Source of the DNA: Gemmatimonadota bacterium | Lineage (GTDB): Bacteria > JAAXHH01 | Reading direction: 5' to 3' | DNA: 10,121 bases | Assembly (NCBI GenBank): GCA_026713285.1 | Contig: JAPOOT010000300.1 | Location: 1-10,121 of the forward strand | In this document: positions 6,861 to 10,121 of the stretch, piece after piece | How the letters are laid out: every line of letters begins with the position of its first letter | Position numbering within the stretch: the stretch's first letter is position 1 | Notes under the pieces: generated by a model | Database searches by the model: none | What the model was told of the DNA's origin: nothing | Seen by the model: the letters and a program-made list of their open reading frames with translations, nothing else | Translations under genes and position numbers: made by a program

Positions 6861-6919
6861 GGAATGCCCGGCGTCGAAGGAATGCCCGGCGTCGAAGGAA
6901 TGCCCGGCGTCGAAGGAAT
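6861..6919. repeat. Three perfect 18-bp tandem repeats plus a partial copy
   Basis: The unit GGAATGCCCGGCGTCGAA is repeated exactly at 6861-6878, 6879-6896 and 6897-6914, followed by GGAAT (6915-6919) of a fourth copy. The array lies 47 bp upstream of the oxidoreductase ATG and downstream of its predicted promoter, so it would be part of that gene's leader RNA. Eighteen is a multiple of three, so the array is open in several frames, which explains spurious ORFs here. Immediately beyond is the 12-bp palindrome CGTTTCGAAACG (6921-6932). There are no spacers between units, so it is not a CRISPR array. It is most likely a minisatellite created by slippage; a role in regulation is speculative. Confidence 0.9.
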
Positions 6920-6997
6920 TCGTTTCGAAACGGGCGCCGCCTTCGTGGAGCGTATTCCCCACCCGGCGACGCGAATCCCGCTGGACAAATTCCATCA

Positions 6998-7026
6998 CTT
7001 CTAACCTGACGGGCGGCGCACGTCAA
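6998..7026 (-). promoter_or_regulatory. Sigma70-like promoter for the oxidoreductase/ATPase unit
   Basis: On the minus strand TTGACG (7026-7021) is followed by a 17-bp spacer and TAGAAG (7003-6998, 4 of 6 matches). Transcription would begin near 6991 and give a leader of about 178 nt containing the tandem repeats. The sequence before the hexamer, TCGC, is the same as in the opposite promoter. Confidence 0.5.
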
Positions 7027-7065
7027 GCGAAATATGCCGTTGGACGGACCCGTAATCGCTTGACG
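7021..7065. repeat. Perfect 10-bp inverted repeat joining two divergent -35 boxes
   Basis: CGTCAAGCGA (7021-7030) and TCGCTTGACG (7056-7065) are exact reverse complements separated by 25 bp. Each arm contains the -35 hexamer of one of two promoters that point away from each other. The symmetry may be an operator for a shared regulator, or simply two copies of an extended -35 element. The whole 6814-7196 gap holds this arrangement, the tandem repeats and the leader of the lipoprotein gene. I see no gene in it. Confidence 0.75.
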
Positions 7066-7088
7066 TCTCGGTGGAGCTTGCCTATTAT
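7060..7088 (+). promoter_or_regulatory. Sigma70-like promoter for the lipoprotein/transporter unit
   Basis: TTGACG (7060-7065, 5 of 6), an exact 17-bp spacer, and TATTAT (7083-7088, 5 of 6) make the best promoter match in the window. Transcription would begin near 7095, leaving a leader of about 100 nt before the TTG start at 7197. The GTG at 7071 that opens the long reading frame lies inside this promoter and therefore cannot be the start. Confidence 0.7.
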
Positions 7089-7187
7089 CTCAAGCGTTCC
7101 CCGACCGGCGTGCAGGCCCGTTCGAAAGTGGTTCTGATCGCCGATGGTATGCCCCGGAGCATTGCGCGATTTCGTGATCAACCCACC

Positions 7188-7191
7188 GGAG
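7188..7191 (+). promoter_or_regulatory. Shine-Dalgarno supporting the TTG start of the lipoprotein
   Basis: GGAG lies five bases before TTG 7197-7199. It favours this start over the upstream GTG at 7071 and the ATG at 7149, which have no such site. Confidence 0.6.
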
Positions 7192-7196
7192 AAACC

Positions 7197-7679
7197 TTGT
7201 TCAAGCAGATCCTTTCTTACGGTTTGCTCTTAAGCGCGCTGATCGCCGGGTGCGCCGAAAACAATGTCGGTCCCGGCAATATTGCCCGCCCCCTCGTCGG
7301 AAACTACGATCTTGAAAGCCGCACAGTAAACTTTACCACGCAGACCGATTCCGGCACCGTGGTGGAACAATCCGTGCTGGTTCCTCCCCAGGTGCGGGGC
7401 CTGCTCCACCTCAGTGGCAACGGCCGATATGGCCAGGTCGATACGACCGCTGTATCGGATTCCACTGTCGTCCGCATCCAGAACGGACGGTGGAGCGTTC
7501 TGGACAGTTTCTTCTACTTCATAACCGATGATAACCGGCAGTTCGAGGACCGCTTCACTTTCGACGGTCTGAGGCTGGTTCGCACCTCCATGGAAATCCG
7601 ACACTCCTCGGGAAGACTGTTCAACGTTGAGGACGTCTGGCTCAAGCAGGGCCCCGACGAAACCCCACCGGATCCATAA
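7197..7679 (+). CDS. Small lipoprotein of unknown function
   Basis: From TTG 7197 the product is 160 residues. A short signal peptide (MFKQ, then a hydrophobic stretch ending LIAGC) gives a clean lipobox with the lipidated cysteine at C19. The mature part is about 142 residues of alternating polar and hydrophobic segments (GNYDLESRTVNF, GLLHLSGNGRYG, GRWSVLDSFFYFI), suggesting a small b-sheet or lipocalin-like fold; I recognise no named family. The frame is open back to GTG 7071, but that codon lies in the promoter. ATG 7149 would give a 34-residue leader without a Shine-Dalgarno, so TTG with GGAG fits better. The residue after the lipidated cysteine is Ala, not Asp, so outer-membrane sorting is plausible in a diderm. 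The transporter gene follows after 21 bp, suggesting co-expression and perhaps shared substrate handling. Confidence 0.75.
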   Translation: MFKQILSYGLLLSALIAGCAENNVGPGNIARPLVGNYDLESRTVNFTTQTDSGTVVEQSVLVPPQVRGLLHLSGNGRYGQVDTTAVSDSTVVRIQNGRWSVLDSFFYFITDDNRQFEDRFTFDGLRLVRTSMEIRHSSGRLFNVEDVWLKQGPDETPPDP

Positions 7680-7700
7680 CGCCTCCGAAAGAACCAGGGC

Positions 7701-9695
7701 ATGACCCTAGTTAAGGACGACCTGCCAGCCTCCGCCTTCTCCGACCATCCCCAGGTCTACGAAGAAGGGTTCAACATAAAGACGGTCATCGGGATCGTCT
7801 TTCTCGGGCTGTTCATGATCCCGGGTTCGATCTATCTGAACCTGATCGCCGGACAGAGCCTGGGGCCCGCGGCGGAGTGGACCACGATCATCCTGTTTAT
7901 CGAAGTCGCGCGCCGGTCCTTCACCACGCTCAGCCGCCAGGAAATCTACATGCTGTACTACGTGGCGGCCAGCCTCACCGCCGGCGTGGGCCTGGCCCTT
8001 TCCGGGGGGCCCTTTGCCCAGCTGATCTGGTACCAGTACTTCGTCCAGTCCCCCGGAGCCCGGGCTTTCGGTATCGACGAACAGATTCCCTCGTGGATCT
8101 CTCCCGGGGGAGACTCCGAAGCCATCGTGCTCCGCACGCTGCTGCACGGGGAATGGCTCGTACCGATACTGCTCGTCGCCGTGCTCCATATCTTCAACCG
8201 GGCGAGTGCCTTTACGCTGGGTTACGGATTGTTCCGCGTAACGGCCGACGTGGAACGCCTTCCCTTTCCCCTGGCTCCTATCCAGGCGGAAGGCGCCACG
8301 GCCCTGGCGGAGAGTTCGGCGGGACAGGAATCATGGCGCTGGCGCGCATTCAGCATCGGGGCCATGCTGGGGCTCGTATTCGGCGCGTTCTATATCGGCA
8401 TACCGGCAGTCACGGGCGCGCTGCTGGCCGAACCGATTACGCTGATTCCCATTCCCTTTGCCGACCTGACGCGCAATACCGAGAACATTCTGCCGGCCGC
8501 GGCCATGGCGGTCGAACTGGGACTGGGACCCGTGCTGACGGGGTTTGTCCTGCCATTCTGGATCGTGGTCGGTTCCGCCATCGGGGCTTTGCTTACCGTG
8601 GTCCTCAACCCGCTGCTTTACGATCTGAATATCCTGCGTACCTGGTCGCCGGGCATGGACGCCATCCAGACGACGCTGGTCAACGATATCGATTTCTGGA
8701 TGAGCGTACGCATCGGCACGGGCTTCGCCGTCGCGCTGATCGGCGGGTGGAGCATCCTGGCCGGACTCAGGAAAAGGAAGGACGGAAAAGGGCGCGAAGG
8801 GTCGAAGGGCGGACCGGCAAGCCGGAACGCCACGCCGGCCGGCAGGGGGGATTTTCCCTTCTCCCTGATTCTTGGCGCTTTTCTGCTTCTGACAGTCGGG
8901 TACGTCGTGCTGAGCTGGCGCCTGGTGCCCGGGTTCCCCATTCTCTTCTTCGTATTTTACGGGTTCGTTTATACGCCAATCAGTTCATACGCGAGCGCCC
9001 GCCTGCGCGCGATCACGGGCGCCGACCTGCAGTTCCCTCTCATTAAGGAAGCCACGTTCATCCTCAGCGGCTACAAAGGGGTGGACATCTGGTTCGCGCC
9101 TATTCCGATTTTCAATTACGGGGGACAGGCCCAGGCCTTTAAAGAAGTCGAGCTCACCGGAACACGGTTCACGAGCGTGCTGAAGGCGGAGCTGGTCATG
9201 ATCCCCGTATTGCTGGTCTGCAGCCTCCTGTTCTGGCACTTCGTCTGGGGACTCGCGCCGATTCCGTCTCAAGCCTATCCCTACGCGCAGAAGTTCTGGC
9301 AGCAGCAGGCCACGATGCAGGCGCTGTGGTATTCCAGCACGGCCGGATCGGGATTCGAGTCCAGCTACCTGATCGAAGCGCTGAAAATCCCCTACATGAT
9401 AGGCGGCGCCGCTTTCGGCGTACTGGCCTACGCCGTCCTGGCGGCCTTCAATCTACCTGTCATGCTTATTTTCGGTATGATCGCCAGCGTGGGAACGGTG
9501 CCCCACGCCTTCATTCCGCAGTTTTTCGGCGCACTGCTGGGCAGGTTCTACATGGAAAGGAAATTCGGCAGGCAAAGATGGATGCGGTACACGCCCGTGC
9601 TCGCGGCCGGATATGCCTGTGGCACGGGATTGGTCGGCATGGCCACGGTAGCCGTCGCACTGATTTCGAAGACCGTGGCGCCCCTGGTCTACTGA
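7701..9695 (+). CDS. OPT-like membrane transporter (DUF6785/DUF6784-type, oligopeptide transporter superfamily)
   Basis: This 664-residue integral membrane protein has about a dozen hydrophobic segments, clearest near 27-49, 83-101, 153-175, 216-240, 278-303, 338-356, 386-426, 497-517, 565-595 and 630-660. The stretches NTENILPAAAMAVELGLGP (259-277), LNPLLYDLNILRTWSPGMD (302-320) and NDIDFWMSVRIG (328-339) are characteristic of the OPT-related DUF6785/6784 proteins of uncultivated bacteria. OPT proteins import oligopeptides or metal chelates with protons, so this one probably imports a peptide-like or chelate substrate, by inference. There is no N-terminal signal peptide: the first 25 residues are hydrophilic. 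A Lys/Gly-rich hydrophilic loop occupies 356-384. The ATG start is clear but has only a weak Shine-Dalgarno, suggesting coupling with the lipoprotein gene 21 bp upstream. Its stop overlaps the convergent downstream gene. Confidence 0.82.
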   Translation: MTLVKDDLPASAFSDHPQVYEEGFNIKTVIGIVFLGLFMIPGSIYLNLIAGQSLGPAAEWTTIILFIEVARRSFTTLSRQEIYMLYYVAASLTAGVGLALSGGPFAQLIWYQYFVQSPGARAFGIDEQIPSWISPGGDSEAIVLRTLLHGEWLVPILLVAVLHIFNRASAFTLGYGLFRVTADVERLPFPLAPIQAEGATALAESSAGQESWRWRAFSIGAMLGLVFGAFYIGIPAVTGALLAEPITLIPIPFADLTRNTENILPAAAMAVELGLGPVLTGFVLPFWIVVGSAIGALLTVVLNPLLYDLNILRTWSPGMDAIQTTLVNDIDFWMSVRIGTGFAVALIGGWSILAGLRKRKDGKGREGSKGGPASRNATPAGRGDFPFSLILGAFLLLTVGYVVLSWRLVPGFPILFFVFYGFVYTPISSYASARLRAITGADLQFPLIKEATFILSGYKGVDIWFAPIPIFNYGGQAQAFKEVELTGTRFTSVLKAELVMIPVLLVCSLLFWHFVWGLAPIPSQAYPYAQKFWQQQATMQALWYSSTAGSGFESSYLIEALKIPYMIGGAAFGVLAYAVLAAFNLPVMLIFGMIASVGTVPHAFIPQFFGALLGRFYMERKFGRQRWMRYTPVLAAGYACGTGLVGMATVAVALISKTVAPLVY

Positions 9696-10036
9696 TCGCC
9701 GTCTTTTCTGGTATACCGCTTCAGTTCCTCGATGACGTCCGGCATGATATCCAGCAACTTGCCCATGGGACTACTGGGCGAATTCATATGCAGCAGTTGC
9801 GCGCGATCCTGTTGGATGACCAGAAACGCGACCGGTTCGACCGATACACCGCCCCCCGCCCCCCTCTTCTGATCGGCCTCGCCGCCAAATCCCCCGGCGC
9901 CGAACCCCAGGGACAGCCTGGAAACCGGAACCACATAGGAATCCCCGATATGTAGGGGTTTGCCCACGTGAACCTCCGTATCGGCGATCTGCCGCAATTC
10001 CTCCAGCATGGTATGGATCATCTCGTTGACGGGCAT
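9689..10036 (-). CDS. GerW/YtfJ-like protein (sporulation protein YtfJ family)
   Basis: This 115-residue soluble protein has the family layout: an N-terminal helix (1-20), a strand segment GKPLHIGDSYVVPVSRLSLGF (25-45), a glycine-rich loop GAGGFGGE followed by GAGGGVSVEPVAFLVI (59-74), and a C-terminal helical tail. In Bacillus the relative GerW is a spore protein needed for germination, but homologues occur in non-sporulating bacteria with unknown function, and no other sporulation gene is seen here. ATG 10036 is backed by AGGAG (10047-10043) six bases upstream. A TATATT at 10080-10075 on the minus strand could be its -10 box, though I find no good -35. The gene converges on the transporter gene and overlaps it by 7 bp. 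No terminator hairpin is visible between them. Confidence 0.85.
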   Translation of the reverse strand: MPVNEMIHTMLEELRQIADTEVHVGKPLHIGDSYVVPVSRLSLGFGAGGFGGEADQKRGAGGGVSVEPVAFLVIQQDRAQLLHMNSPSSPMGKLLDIMPDVIEELKRYTRKDGDQ

Positions 10037-10121
10037 GGGGGTCTCCTGTTTTCCTGGCGCTTAAGGGTCGACTCAATATAAACCCGACGCCGGTCCATGC
10101 ACATGTATTTTTAGCGCCGGC

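Noticed and set aside
6861..6919. CRISPR array
   Set aside because: The 18-bp units are contiguous without spacers, and no cas genes are near.
6820..7026. Possible leader peptide ORFs through the 18-bp repeats on the minus strand
   Set aside because: The frames stay open only because the repeat unit is a multiple of three. Starts lie at or before the predicted promoter and have no Shine-Dalgarno.
7071..7196. 42-codon N-terminal extension of the lipoprotein from GTG 7071
   Set aside because: The codon lies between the -35 and -10 boxes of the best promoter in the window, and the extension would bury the lipoprotein signal peptide.

Overview
This window reads as a dense bacterial chromosome segment of high GC (the 60 bases at 1261-1320 count 72% GC). 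Shine-Dalgarno sequences precede most genes, and non-ATG starts are common (GTG for the molybdenum subunit; TTG for the FAD subunit, the HEPN protein and the lipoprotein). The mix of genes is a three-subunit molybdenum hydroxylase, a Gfo/Idh/MocA oxidoreductase, an OPT-like transporter of the DUF6785/6784 type, and a GerW/YtfJ-like protein without any other sporulation gene. This resembles uncultivated marine or sediment lineages such as Latescibacterota or neighbouring phyla. That placement is inference from gene content only.

Layout from left to right. (1) 1-735, minus strand: an AT-richer island (37% GC at 361-420) holding a HEPN protein followed by a MNT nucleotidyltransferase that is cut by the window edge. 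Together they look like a HEPN/MNT (type VII) toxin-antitoxin pair with both signature motifs intact. (2) 777-4572, minus strand: an operon transcribed FAD subunit, 2Fe-2S subunit, molybdopterin subunit (the M-S-L order of cox-type clusters). It ends in a strong intrinsic terminator and is preceded at 4573-4769 by nested TTGACA boxes and a cluster of CGCGCATAT repeats. (3) 4770-6813, minus strand: a Gfo/Idh/MocA-family oxidoreductase followed 31 bp later by a DUF815-family AAA+ ATPase. (4) 6814-7196: a divergent control region with two back-to-back promoter-like sequences whose -35 boxes form a perfect 10-bp inverted repeat, plus three exact tandem copies of an 18-bp unit in the leader of the oxidoreductase gene. 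(5) 7197-9695, plus strand: a small lipoprotein and a 664-residue OPT-like membrane transporter, probably co-transcribed. (6) 9689-10036, minus strand: a GerW/YtfJ-like protein whose 3' end overlaps the transporter gene tail to tail by 7 bp.

Functionally, the window combines uptake (transporter plus lipoprotein), oxidation of small organic molecules (molybdenum hydroxylase; NAD(P)-dependent sugar-type oxidoreductase) and an acquired toxin-antitoxin cassette. None of the substrates can be read from the sequence. No tRNA, rRNA, CRISPR array, transposase or phage gene was seen. The least explained parts are the divergent promoter/tandem-repeat region at 6814-7090 and the repeat cluster in front of the hydroxylase operon.
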